Program-made: the position numbers and the translations under genes
The notes under the pieces: generated by a model
Told to the model about the DNA's origin: nothing
Seen by the model: the letters and a program-made list of their open reading frames with translations, nothing else
Databases searched by the model: none
Part shown: positions 1 to 11,506 of the stretch, in pieces
Layout of the letters: every line of letters starts with the position of its first letter
Position numbering within the stretch: the stretch's first letter is position 1
From: Paraescarpia echinospica
Taxonomy: Eukaryota; Annelida; Polychaeta; Sabellida; Siboglinidae
Reading direction: 5' to 3'
Length of the DNA stretch: 64,000 nt
NCBI GenBank assembly: GCA_020002185.1
Contig: CM034531.1
Location: 87,745,046 to 87,809,045, forward strand

Positions 1-176
1 CCGTTTAAACATGCATGCATTTTATTTAAATGCACGTTTTTACTAGTACGCATTAAATTGCATGTATTTACTGTTTAAACATACATGCATTTTATTTATA
101 AGCGCGTGCATATCGTTCATTTTACTATTGTCTCATTTAAACATTTAATTTTATTTCATTGTTTATTATTTCATAG
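1..176. other. AT-rich sequence before a candidate exon
   Basis: The stretch is AT-rich and contains a short direct repeat built on gtttaaacat and catgcattttattta, near 3-29 and 72-98. It ends in a pyrimidine-rich run and tcatag, which makes a good splice acceptor for the GC-rich exon that follows. Confidence 0.5.
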
Positions 177-504
177 ACCGATCCAACTGCCTACAAGCAG
201 CGACGATTCGTCGGCTCGTAGGCCGGTCGAACTGCCCGACGTGACGGTGCAGTCGACCCAGCCGACCTGCGTGGTCGCGCCGTCCGTCCGCGTGCCTCCC
301 ACGCCCGATGTCACGTCGACTGACAACTCCGACGATGACGGCATAATAGCCGATCTGGCACGAGTGTTTCTCGTCAGACAACCGAACGGACTATGGAGAA
401 CGATACCTGCCGACCAATATCCCCGGCAAGGCTTCGGCTCTCCACCGGAGCACCTCGTTGGCGCCCCCTATCGATATTCACCGCCCGCCGCCTTTCCACA
501 ATAA
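177..504 (+). CDS. Terminal coding exon of an unidentified gene
   Basis: I do not recognise the product. A pyrimidine-rich tract ending tcatag at 171-176 looks like a 3' splice site. The frame then stays open from 178 (one base, A, belongs to a codon begun upstream) to TAA at 502-504, about 108 residues. Base composition jumps from AT-rich flanks to strongly GC-rich, with G or C in most third codon positions, typical of selected coding sequence. The peptide is rich in Pro, Asp and Ser in its first half, has a short hydrophobic patch (ADLARVFLVRQPNG) and ends SPPAAFPQ. The stop codon lies inside an AATAAA signal at 500-505, which would leave a very short 3' UTR. The upstream exons are outside the window. 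It could instead be the C-terminus of a retroelement polyprotein. Confidence 0.45.
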
Positions 505-1637
505 ATATTCAGTCACTACTCACGTTTTCACGCGTCTATTTTCAATGCATAAACACCCTACTGAATGTTAGTGTATTTATGCATTTGATTGTCATTGTAA
601 TCCCACGACTAGATGTATTTAAACGCATTGGTTTCGTTTTAATCCGTCCACCAGAACAACGTTGTTTACCGTTAGCCAGCTATGCTGTCATCCAGGGGTC
701 AAAGACCACTAGAGCAGCAGCAGCCGGTGGCCTTATCGCTGCAGCAGCAGCGGTCGTCGCTCTTGCTGTCAACATCACATACGGGGACATCTCAACGTTT
801 ATACAATGGTTTTAATATACAATGGTTTTAGCGTGGTTAGCGTATTGCTTACGTCAGCACAACTCCTACCCCAGTTATAGGTGGTCCAACGAAAGTACGA
901 AACTTAACTTATATACTTTAGCGTGGTTATAAAGTACGAAACTAAACTTATATACTTTAGCGTGGCTATTAAATAAAGTTCGAAACTAAACTTATATACT
1001 TTAGCGTGGTTATTAAACGCATTATTGCTTACGTCAGCACGCTCTAGGTACGGCGTTGATCGCTAGGACTAAAATACTCTCTGCACTCACCGCTAGGTGG
1101 CATCTCTAGTGGTACTGTCAATCATCCAATTAGTATCAAATTACATCGCTCATCAATCACGTTTTTTATAAGTAGGTTTCCGAAACTCATTAGTGTCAAA
1201 CAACAAGCCTTTGATCTTTTTTTTATACATAGGACTAGTCTCGCATTATTGCTTACGTCAGCAGTGTGCTCGATCGTTTAGTGGTCATTAAATTCTTTTT
1301 TATAAGTAGGCTTTTGAGACCGTATAGCCCTCACTATCTACTGATGCAGACAGAAACAATCACCAGTGCTGATGCTCTAATCTCTTCCCCGCAGTGTGAC
1401 GACTTAACTGGTTTAAGAAACGGAGTGAACGATTTCGAGACGCTACCCGAAAGGCAAATGAACGCTGCATAAATTGAATGATTAACAGGGAATTGAGCCA
1501 TAATTCCCCATCGATTTAAATCATACATGACAGTGTGGTATGCAGATATAAAGAATGCTGCCATAAAGTGTCAAAATGTATAATATCTTAGAAGGCAATA
1601 TAATAAAGCGTATTCTTCGCTTAGCAACATATCAATT
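505..1637. repeat. Non-coding, short imperfect tandem and dispersed repeats
   Basis: A unit built on actttagcgtggttat plus aagtacgaaact.aacttat occurs about three times between 890 and 1015. The motif attgcttacgtcagca occurs at about 846, 1024 and 1246, and ataagtaggctttngaga-like words recur near 1170 and 1300. No convincing coding frame is seen. The three attgcttacgtcagca copies could be subterminal repeats of an element I cannot delimit. Confidence 0.5.
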
Positions 1638-2080
1638 ATGTTCACCCCACCGCAGAGTCGCAGAGCGGTTGTTAAATGGTTTACCGTGAACGACACCATG
1701 AGCTCGACCCAGGACATTGAAAGAAGACGAGCGAAGTCACACATTCTACAGAACAACATGCAGAGCAAATACTACACATTCCATGTACCCGTGAAGATGG
1801 ACCCGCTACACTTCAGACAGCTAGTTTCGTAGTACGTTTTGACCCGACCCCCAGTGGCAGTTGCCAGTTTGCAGCAATTGCGGACCAGTTACAGGGAATT
1901 GGAATTTCGCGGTCGCCGCAAACTTCTAGATAAGAAATGACACACGATCTTCATGCACATCCTTTCACATCAATTGGAACACCTTCAACATTTCGTTGAC
2001 AGTAACAACCTTGACGATTACTTGACACTCAGCGATCATATCACACTGCAAATACTATCAGAATTAACTTATTTTTAATG
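1638..2080 (+). pseudogene. Broken OTU-type cysteine protease gene
   Basis: Three successive frames give pieces in the order of an OTU domain. Frame one (1638-1832) ends in a stop. A second frame from about 1832 reads FDPTPSGSCQFAAIADQLQ, matching the OTU catalytic block usually written DGNCQFAAIADQL, where the Cys is the nucleophile. The pieces HDLHAHPFTSIGTP, then EHLQHFVDSNNLDDYL and DHITLQILSEL, follow in further frames, the last resembling the GDHITLQAISELF region. At least two frameshifts and an in-frame stop separate them, and the D-G-N preceding Cys has become S-G-S. OTU domains are often carried by large DNA transposons in marine invertebrates, so this may be transposon-borne. Identification rests on motif memory. 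Confidence 0.65.
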
Positions 2081-2093
2081 AAAAAAAATTGTG

Positions 2094-2380
2094 TTTGATA
2101 TAATCCCTTAATTTGTCCCATACTATAACACATTTAGGTTCCCGTTATCGTATAGATGAACCTCTTAGTTGATTGCGATTACCCTTAACTCTATGTTTTG
2201 AGGTTACCCCTTGATTGTTTCAGCTTATCAGTATTTTATTATTTTGATATTACCCTTTAGTTCCTAATAGTATTACGGTATCGCTCATTAACATTGCATT
2301 TTGATATGTCCCATAAGTTGTTTGAGATGTCCCCTTATTTAGTTAGAATGGCTAGCCGTTATAAGGGTAACATTAGGGTG
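2094..2380 (+). repeat. Array of degenerate TTTTGATATTACCCTTTA motifs
   Basis: Related words occur at 2094-2110, 2169-2187, 2196-2214, 2242-2260, 2299-2316 and 2321-2337. Each has the form TTTGA followed by about five bases and then CCC(T)TTA. An inverted version (ataagggtaac) lies at about 2360. Spacing is irregular, so this is not a simple tandem repeat. It lies directly after the OTU remnant and may be a subterminal repeat zone of the same element. Confidence 0.5.
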
Positions 2381-3130
2381 AAGATTACGCCGTTCCTACG
2401 TTACTCTGACGAATGACGCACCGATCCCTTGAAAGCATGAAATGAGAAAGGCCAACCCTGTCCTTGCATATAGCAATTGTGTTAGAATTATAAACCAGTC
2501 CCGTCAAGACAAAGCGGAAACTGTTCTTCGGACGTCACTTGAAAAGAAAAGTGAGCATGATTGTTAAGACGTTGCAACTGGATTGCCACCAGAAGCAGAT
2601 CGCAGGACAAAATACAACATGTGGGACGGTCGTCTGCATTTAGAATGGGTGAAGTTGAAGAAAGTGAAGAAACAGGCCGATACATTTCCTGTCAGGAAGT
2701 AGTTTGCGGTGAATAATGATAAGAAGAAGCAACTGAAGAAAGAAAATACATTTGATCTCCAATACCTTCATGCTAAACACTGGTGTTATCAAACGCTTCA
2801 AAAACAATAAAATCTGCTTATGTAACATACGTAATAATATTCATTTGAAACTAAGATCCAACAAACGTATTGTGTAAACATGCGTATCACGAAGTGTAAC
2901 AAAATCGATGATCACTTGAACAGTTTGGAAACAACCACAGTAACGTTGCCGAGTAGCGACAAATGGATATTGTCCTACCTGATGGCAAGTACAAAAAGCA
3001 GACACAGCAAGTGCTTGAGGAGTTTCTGACAAGGTAGTTCTACCTATAAACCATTAGCTGAGGAGCATGAATACATCCCTTCAAAAATACATCCACAAAA
3101 TTACGTTTAATAAGGAAAAATAATGTTCTA
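2381..3130. other. No gene recognised
   Basis: Short open frames occur on both strands, but none has a recognisable domain, codon bias or splice context. The A/G-rich segment 2500-2720 could be worn coding sequence. Confidence 0.4.
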
Positions 3131-3578
3131 CCAAACCTGTGTCCAGCGTCATCGCAACGAGCCATCACTTGTTAGCAGTCACGAGTGCCTACATGGAAGA
3201 GTTATTTGTTGCTTTGTGTCGTTAATGTCATGATTGATCAGTGTGTTACAAACAACAGCATCGACACAGTAGATTGGTGTACATTGACTAACCGTCAAAC
3301 ATGTTGTGGATCAGATTATTAAATAACAACGTAAATAATTATGAAAGGAAGAACCATTTAATTTATAGCATGTCCAGCGTCATCAGTTGTTAGCAGTCAA
3401 TATATCCTATTTTGGAGTGTTATTTGTTAATTTTGTGTCGTTACTATAATGATTGGTGATTGTTTTATAAACACCGACATCGATACAGTAGATTGGTGTA
3501 CATTGACTAACCGTCAAACATGTTGTGGATCAGATTATTAAACAACAACGTAAATAATTATGAAAGGAAGAACCATCT
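3131..3578 (+). repeat. Tandem duplication of a ~220-bp unit
   Basis: The segment 3139-3353 is repeated at 3370-3578. Both copies begin with tgtccagcgtcat, contain gattggtgtacattgac and ccgtcaaacatgttgtgg, and end with tatgaaaggaagaaccat. The 3' halves are nearly identical while the 5' halves have diverged by indels. Confidence 0.8.
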
Positions 3579-3719
3579 AAGGAAATGAAAAAATAAAAAA
3601 CAGTTCAAAAACTCCATACCTGTGTACAGTTGCATATTATATCATGTTTTGTTACGTTTTCCTAAACATTTTAATTGTTTTCGATGTAGAATGATGGTAT
3701 TATATAACAATATCTATAT

Positions 3720-4122
3720 TGCGTGTCCAGCGTCATTAAGGTATATTCATGTCTTAGCTCACACTTTGCCTAGTTCCAACCCCCGGACACATATGACAGT
3801 TAGCATAGCCAAAGATAACTGATCAATGTTACTGATTATATTTCAGATAATTATACTTCCAAACACGTTGTTGAACGAGGTGCAGTAATTGAAAAAACGG
3901 CCTTTCCGTGAAACAACACAGTGCTGAAAAAATATCCATGACGGGAACAAAATGTTTCCAAGTAAAAATACTATCTTATACCTCTTGATTCTTATTAAAT
4001 GGCATATATATATATATATATATATACTAGATTATTCAAACAGTTTTTTCCATTTACATGTAACTTAAAATGCTCAAATTGCATGTAGTATAGTAATTTT
4101 TCGTCGTTGACGCTGGACACGA
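3720..4122. mobile_element. Small element with CGTGTCCAGCGTCA inverted ends
   Basis: The word cgtgtccagcgtca at 3722-3735 reappears inverted as tgacgctggacacg at 4108-4121, enclosing about 400 bp of AT-rich DNA with no coding capacity. The same word in direct orientation starts both copies of the tandem duplication at 3139 and 3370. This fits a MITE-like non-autonomous transposon, perhaps with nested copies. No target duplication was established. A (TA)n tract lies at 4004-4026. Confidence 0.5.
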
Positions 4123-5120
4123 GATGAAAATCAAGGTTGACTACAAGTAGCTGTCATAACAAAAATAGCATATATTACATTGAACTATTTATGAAAATTA
4201 TGCGTATTTGTATGTACACCAAAAAAATTATTATTTTTTGAACTGCAAAATCCCATTTGTACACGTTTTGGGACATTGACCCATATACCAACATAATTGA
4301 AATATAAATATATATATTTGTGTGTTCTAGCAAATATATTATATCATGTATCTAATTGAGGAATTATTACAACACGTATAGTGTGAAATAAATGAGCCAA
4401 TTGCAATGAATTACCATTTGCTAATGTTCATATATTTCAACTTGAAGGAGTGATTACTTTCCATTATTGTAACGGGCTCCACTATATACGATGAACAAAC
4501 ATGTGACATTCGAAAACTAGCCTTCGTTTGTGTATGCGTATTATAACTGTACGTAATGAAGACAGTGGCCAGGGAAGAGGTTACTTACATATCGATTGTT
4601 GTTTATTTTCAGGTGAAATGATCGAGGCCGTGCTGCGGAAGCTCTTGGAGTAAATACATCCAGTAGAAAACAGCGAACTGGACGAATGTGGTCTTGCACT
4701 TGCAATAACAATTAGCACCATTGCTCATATGATATATACACTACCCACTCACACACTCCCAGATAAACTCGCTGCTAATTCATACATCTATATAATCAAT
4801 TAGCAAATTACGTGTTTAATTGATGACCAAACAAATTCCCCACCACGTAGAGTTAAAAGTGTTATTTGTTGTCAAATAAATGTACAATAAGATATATACA
4901 AATCAGTGTGTTTATTTGTTTTTGTGTCATCCATTATTATTGCGCCATGTCAGTAGGATTAATAATGTATAATGCACATATATGCTCTGTGTACGTGTTG
5001 CTCTCCTGGCCACACCTTTATCCCTGCATTTAAGGTCGTGAATACAAATGTTGACGAATAAATACCTACTATTAGGACACACGCAGTCAGTATTCTTATA
5101 GTGTCTGTTGAGTTGTTATC
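4123..5120. other. Intergenic, no feature recognised
   Basis: AT-rich sequence with scattered stops in all frames. A pyrimidine tract with cag near 4613 and a short open stretch after it resemble an acceptor, but no domain can be read. Confidence 0.4.
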
Positions 5121-5275
5121 ATCTATCGCAGTGGTTTCCAAACTGGGGTACGCGTACCCCCGGGGGTACGCGAGAGGTTTTCCAGGGGGTACGCGAGAGG
5201 TTTTCCAGGGGGTACGCGAAGAGTTGGCTGAAACTAAGGATTTTGCCACGTTGTGTGGTCCACGATTGAGAATTG

Positions 5276-5277
<2 letters not shown>

Positions 5278-5342
<65 letters not shown>
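5278..5342 (+). repeat. (TG)n microsatellite inside the hAT element
   Basis: About 32 uninterrupted TG dinucleotides lie about 150 bp inside the left end of the hAT element, so the tract expanded within the transposon. The Cys-Val and His-Thr open frames over it are artefacts. Confidence 0.95.
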
Positions 5343-5343
<1 letters not shown>

Positions 5344-6205
5344 TATTATCAATCTGCTATAAAGCATATCATTTTGTGCAAACATTAAATCGCTGTTGCA
5401 ATGTCGTTACCCAAGTTCGTAAATCGCTATTTTCGAATTGCTTACCATTTTGCACAGTAGTTAAGAGACATCGGAAGTAATTAGAAAATTAGTTATGACC
5501 ATTTCACCTCGGTGCAACTGGTAATGCCTAAGTGCTCATTTCCGCGGCACTGTATTTTACCGTCAGCCAACGACTTCACGCCAATTAGGTAAGCCACCTT
5601 CGTCGTCTAAACTTAACTATGTTTTTGTAAAGCATAATATACGCCAACACAAGCCCCCTTTTCCATGCATAATGATCCAATCGTATCTTGAAACGTATGT
5701 TAATTAATCATATCTTACGTTTAAACTGCCATCTCGCGTAGTTTGTAAAAATACCGATAAACGTTATCCAGTCAATAACAATTGCTCCTGAGGCCTGTTA
5801 ACAAATTTGTTTTTTTGAAAATGGCACTTACGTTGTTTTTCCCACATATTTACGGAAACGCGATTTACAAACATTACAAGTATTTCTAGCTACTAGTAGC
5901 CTATACTAGGATTAGGGGACGGGCTCCAGGCTAGGTTCCCGGTGGGAAATTAAACATAGGCCTTATTATTACCATCGTGGGATTTGACCATATTAATTAC
6001 CGGCCTTGGCAACATATATATTAGGGTTTTATGAAAAAATTATGGTCAGCATCTATCCTTCCAAGACTAAGCTCTCGTCGTTATGGATTACATTGTCGCC
6101 GGTATATACAAAATCTGAAACTGTAGCGAATTTAGTTTTTACTTTTTATGCACTTGTCATCCAGTATAATTCGTCAATAACACCATTCTCCATTTTAAAG
6201 GTTTT

Positions 6206-7929
6206 GTGATGGTGTCTTCCACAAAGCAACGTCAATATTTCGATAGCTACATCCGGTATGGATTTACATGCATTATCAAGAGGGGGCGTCAGCTTCCGCA
6301 GTGCGTAGTATGCAACAATGTCCTGTCTGAGGGTTCCATGAAACCAAGCTTCCTTAAGCGACATTTGAGTGGATGTCATCCGGAGTTGGCCAACAAGGAT
6401 GCCTTCTTCAAACAAAAGGAGGTTGGAGTGAAGCGAGCTCGTCTCGATTACTCTGGCCAATTCAGTCAACATAATCAAGCCGGTCTTCGAGCCTCATACA
6501 TGGTGGCGTTGAGGATTGCTCAAGAAAAAAAGCCGCACCCTATTGCCGAAGAACTGATCCTCCCCTGTTGCAAAAATATTGTTCGGTGCATTATTGGTGA
6601 AACTGCTGAGAAGAAGCTCAACTCGGTGCCTGTCTCAAACAATACTGTTCATCGGCGAATCTGTGAGATGGCGGATGACATCAAGCAACAGGTGGTTGCT
6701 GAGATACGGGGGGCATCTGTGAATCAGTTCGCAATTCAGCTCGACGAATCAACAAACGTGGCTAACTGCGCCCGGCTGCTAGTCTTTGCACGCTAAGTAC
6801 AAGATGGGGACTTCAAGGATGAATTCATGTTTTGCCATCGGTTGGAATCCACCACGAAGGGAGACGACGTATTCCGCGAGGTTTCAGCGTTTTTTTAAGC
6901 GGAAGGACTGTCGTGGGACAACGTATGCGCATGCACAACTGACGGAGCTCCGGCCACGCATGGCAATCGTTCGGAATTTCTAGCCCGTGTGAAGGCAGTG
7001 ATCCAGGTCAAAATCTCTTCACTGTATGATCCATCGATACGGGCTCGCATCCAAAACGTTTCCGCCAGAGCTAAGAGAAGTTCTTGACGATGTAGTTAAG
7101 ATTTGTAAATGCCATAAAGTCCAGCGCCATGAACACTCGTCTCTTCCGGTTGTTGTGCCAGGAGCTCGATGCGGATCACGAGGTCCGCTGGTTGTCACGA
7201 GAGAACGTGATATCTAGGGTGATGGCGCTAAAGGAGGAGATCGCCGAGTTCTTTAACCGCGTTGGCAAGGCGCAGTCTCGAAGATTCGTCGAGAAACTGT
7301 CGGGCAAAGACTGGCTCTTGAAAGTGGCGTACTTGAATGACATCTTCTCCCGCCTGAACGCACTGAACAAATCACTTCAAGGGCGGTTCACCACGGTGAT
7401 AGATTTCGTAAACAAGATACGTGCATTCTCCATGACGCTGGAGCTATGGGAAAGCAACGTAAAGAACGGAAACGTCGACATGTTTGATAATTTCAGAGCT
7501 GCGCTAGGTACCGACGAAAGTGAGAAACGAAACATCGAGAAACTTGTTCAGGCACACCTGTGTTCAATCCAGGAGGAATTCAAAATTGACTTCCAAGATC
7601 TGAGTGAGCATGACGCAAACTTGCTCAAAAACCCGTTTAACGTGGACGTGCAATCTCTACCAAGCGGTGTGCAAGAAGGGTTTTTGGAGTTCGTGAACGA
7701 CCCCACCGCTCGTGATGCATGAAGATCTCCCGTTGACTAAGTTCTGGTCAAAGATGAGTGTGTCATAACCGACTGTGGCAAATGTTCCCGTGAGGGCAAT
7801 GTTGATGTTTCCATCAACTTATCTTTGTGAGCAAGGATTTTCGGCGCTGTTCGCAATGAAGAACAAATTCCGCGCCCGACTGTGTGTGAAGGCTGACCTG
7901 CGTGTGTGTCTATCCAAAACTGTTCATTG
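6206..7929 (+). pseudogene. hAT transposase, ZBED/SCAND3-like, frameshifted
   Basis: Frame one (6206-6796, about 196 residues) starts with a BED-type zinc finger: CVVCNNVLSEGSMKPSFLKR then HLSGCHPE. It continues through KPHPIAEELILPCCKNIV to QLDESTNVANCARLLVF, the segment carrying the first catalytic Asp of this family. Between about 6790 and 7130 the reading jumps frames several times (pieces resembling CTTDG, MIHRYGLASKTFPPELREVL). Frame three (7129-7722) resumes with LFRLLCQELDADHE..VRWLSRENVISRVMALKEE and runs to EFVNDPTARDA. The C-terminal dimerisation segment is readable in further frames to TGA at 7927-7929 (ending RLCVKADLRVCLSKTVH). Length and order match a complete transposase, but at least four frameshifts or stops make it dead. 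Confidence 0.88.
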
Positions 7930-8161
7930 ACTCGAAGACTTGGTTAAGAGCAAACAAGCTCATCCCTCACACTGAGGTGATTTCTCGACATTCGACATTC
8001 GAGGTATTGCTCTGACTACCACGTTAATAAAATGATGCGTCATCAATATTGAACATTGTTTGGTCTATAATTCTATATTACATTGGTGGGGTACGCCGGT
8101 GATCGTCTCAGAGCTCAGGGGGTACGCGGAGAAAAAATGTTGGGGAACCACTGATCTATCG

Positions 8162-9401
8162 GTTGCAGGATATTGGCTAAACTCTGACGAAAAGGGAACT
8201 CACGACTTTACGAGGTGTTGCAATATGTTGACAGAAATATGAACATTAGTGTTGCACTCACACTGATTTGCAGACTAACAAATTAAAGGTAATGTGAGGT
8301 GGAATACTGTTATAGCGCATGGAATTAATACACCACATGTGATGTTATTTCGTGGTTTAGAATAAAATGTTGCCTAGGTTTATGGTGTTATGTATTCTTC
8401 TCAACTAAGAGACACCCTGCGCATTTCTAGAATGCAAATCAATATAACCCTCGTACTGATAGGAATACAAATTACTTCGGTTCATGTAGCTACGTGGACC
8501 TTTATGAGAAGGATATCGAAATATGAGTTTATATTGCACCGTTCTCTCACAGTCGACAATCGTCCATGAAAACATAAACAAACCTGTTGAACGCTCCATT
8601 CACATAGTTAACAAAGGTGCAAATTGTACTGCATTCACAGTAGACCTCACGCTTGTACTACACGTTTTGATAATCTCACGGTTTTAGTACCTAAACCTAT
8701 TGCCAATTATAAAACTACCCCCGAAATAAAAAATAAAGACACATTTTGATTCCAACTACAAAGTCTATCCAAGATTTCACGTAGTAACTGCACGAACATA
8801 AATAAACACCCTACAGTAAAAACGTTTTGCCACTCATCCCTCCATCTCGGATGAGATAGCATAATGGAAAGCTATAAATATACCACATTTAGCAGTTATT
8901 TGTTGTACCCGTGGGCATATTTCTTTGGTTTATTGTCATGGTTTATACATCGTTTATTGAGTACGCGTTACGTGGGATATATTTAGAGCAAATCATCATG
9001 TTCAAGTAAATGTTAGTTTGTTTTTGTTAATACGAAAAGCCTAATATGATAATTGTTTTTTTAGATATTCTATCAATAAATATATAAATGAAACAACTAA
9101 CAGTTTACACATGTGTCTGCCTTTGCATGACATTATATCTACCTTTATTAACATAGAACACATTTTTATTATGATTTAATTTGTCAAGATGTGGCCACTA
9201 TCGTACAAAATCTTGAATTATATTGTTTGTACTATGTGAATTTATGGGCATGCATAATGCGTTTATTGTTTATCGTTTATAAGACCTGCCAATTGTGACC
9301 GCAAAACCAAGTTTTCAAAAGCAGTTGGTTCGTCAATTATGCAGCATCGAATTGTGACCAATCAAACACAGCGTATCTATGCTAACTGGCGCCGCTAATA
9401 A
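8162..9401. other. Intergenic, no feature recognised
   Basis: AT-rich sequence with no coding frame of interest. Short (TA)-rich patches lie near 9070. Confidence 0.45.
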
Positions 9402-11506
9402 ACTAATGCCCTGCTCAGACTATTGACTTATACAACTTCCACAACCGAGTTGGCAAACGCAACGTTAAACGTTGTATTTTCGCCGATTCCCGGTGCGCTC
9501 ACACTGTGGACTAACCAGTTGGCGACTTGCGGTCATGACGTTACGATCCTGGCGTCAACTGCGCATACCACGTACAAACCCATGTCGCTCCTATCGTTTC
9601 TTTATGTCACTACAATAGACGAGTTTAGTCAAAGCAATTTAAATGCTTTGGTTTAGTGTTTAGGGAGTGTTTCTTAGCACATGTAGTGAAGACACAACGA
9701 ACCCAATGTTTGACAATCTTTTCAAATGTTAATAAGCAAATGATTGAATGACAGATTTCAAAGACGTAATACAACTGAATCCCTGGAGGTCTTTCATGCC
9801 ACATATTCTATGATATATTTTTCAATACGATCGAACGTAGCAAATATATATAGACGCCCTAGCCTAGCCGTTTAATATAGTAATGCAGTAGGCCTATACA
9901 TTTCGACTAAAATCAATGATAACCAGCAAAAGGCTGAACAAAAAATATTTAAAATAGAAGGCTGTGTTTCTGAAACATGAATACACCTTAACCCACTCTA
10001 CCTCTTTCTGCACAGACTATTTCCTTATTGAATATTGTATTTGAAATATGCCCTAATAACTGCAAATGCTACAGCCTACACTGTCGCTGCGTCTGCAGAC
10101 TGCAATAATTTTGAGTCGATTAAAACATACTTACGGGACGTGTTAAAATGCTTCGCTATATGGGAAACAGCTGCATACTTTTCCCCAGATGGTGTACGAC
10201 TTTGCTGTAGTTGCATAAAGTGTGGGGGACGCCCGCCACATTTCGATCAGTTCTTCTTCTTTTTCTCCATTCCATTCTGCCATGGTGATTGCCGATTGCA
10301 CTGATTGGCTGGTCTAAGCCGTACGTATTACGTACTGTTGTATAAGTTGTACCCAACAGTCATGTGCGCTCACACTGCCAACTGTGCGTGATGTTGAGTT
10401 GTGGTTAGCGCTCAGACTATGGACAAATGTTGGACCAGATTCATTTTTCCTAATTTGATACAACACTTGTTGTAGAAGTTGTACCCAACAATTCAGAGCG
10501 CTCACACTGACAACTGGGACGTTGTAGATGTCGGCGATTGTTATAGATGTTGTTCCCAACAATTCAGAGCGCTCACACTGACAACTGGGACGTTGTAGAT
10601 GTCGGCGATTGTTGTAGATGTTGTACCCAACAATTCAGAGCGCTCACACTGACAACTGGGACGTTGTAGATGTCGGCGATTGTTGTAGATGTTGTACCCA
10701 ACAATTCAGAGCGCTCACACTGACAACTGGGACGTTGTAGATGTCGGCGATTGTTATAGATGTTGTACCCAACAATTCAGAGCGCTCACACTGACAACTG
10801 GGACGTTGTAGATGTCGGCGATTGTTATAGATGTTGTACCCAACAATTCAGAGCGCTCACACTGACAACTGGGACGTTGTAGATGTCGGCGATTGTTATA
10901 GATGTTGTACCCAACAATTCAGAGCGCTCACACTGACAACTGGGACGTTGTAGATGTCGGCGATTGTTGTAGATGTTGTACCCAACAATTCAGAGCGCTC
11001 ACACTGACAACTGGGACGTTGTAGATGTCGGCGATTGTTGTAGATGTTGTACCCAACAATTCAGAGCGCTCACACTGACAACTGGGACGTTGTAGATGTC
11101 GGCGATTGTTGTAGATGTTGTACCCAACAATTCAGAGCGCTCACGCTGACAACTGGGACGTTGTAGATGTCGGCGATTGTTATAGATGTTGTACCCAACA
11201 ATTCAGAGCGCTCACACTGACAACTGGGGCGTTGTAGATGTCGGCGATTGTTGTAGATGTTGTACCCAACAATTCAGAGCGATCACACTGACAACTGGGA
11301 CGTTGTAGATGTCGGCGATTGTTGTAGATGTTGTTCCCAACAATTCAGAGCGCTCACATTGACAACTGGGACGTTGCAGATGTCGGCGATTGTTGTAGAT
11401 GTTGGACCCAACAATTCAGAGCGCTCACACTGACAACTGGGACGTTGTAGATGTCGGTGATTGTTGTAGATGTTGTAGAAGTCAATAGTCTGAGCGGGGC
11501 TTTAGT
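9402..11506. mobile_element. Terminal-inverted-repeat element with internal satellite
   Basis: The left end actaatgccctgctcagact (9402-9421) continuing attgacttatacaac is matched in inverted form by the right end at 11472-11506 (gttgtagaagtcaatagtc then tgagcggggctttagt). This gives about 35 bp of inverted repeat with four mismatches. The internal sequence has no transposase, so it is non-autonomous. Subterminal copies of gcgctcacactg occur on the left (about 9497) and again at 10369, and about half of the element is the 71-bp array. I could not settle a target-site duplication, so the superfamily is open. Confidence 0.75.
10420..11480 (+). repeat. 71-bp tandem satellite, 14 copies
   Basis: The anchor word aattcagag occurs at 10490, 10561, 10632 and so on to 11413, a constant step of 71 bp giving 14 copies, with more divergent precursors at 10340-10490. 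Each unit contains cgctcacactgacaactggg, acgttgtagatgtcggcgat and ttgtagatgttgtacccaac. Copies are nearly identical. They differ mainly by ttgtag versus ttatag, and by single changes such as gatcacac at 11281 and gttggaccc at 11401. Homogeneity points to recent amplification or gene conversion inside the transposon. Confidence 0.97.

Larger units (their letters stand above)
5129..8153 (+). mobile_element. hAT transposon with perfect 8-bp target duplication
   Basis: The element is bounded by a perfect 8-bp direct repeat ATCTATCG at 5121-5128 and 8154-8161, the length expected for hAT elements. Its ends are imperfect inverted repeats: the left begins CAGTGGTTTCCAAACTGGGG and the right ends GGGGAACCACTG, and both carry subterminal GGGGGTACGCG words. 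Inside is a decayed BED-finger transposase of the ZBED/SCAND3-like group on the same strand. The intact target duplication suggests a fairly recent insertion, yet the transposase frame is broken, so this copy is non-autonomous. Two shorter copies of the same family lie at 30.0 and 35.5 kb. Confidence 0.93.

Noticed and set aside
10490..11480. CRISPR-like or coding tandem repeat
   Set aside because: The constant 71-bp step has no variable spacers, and 71 is not a multiple of three, so no repeat protein is encoded.
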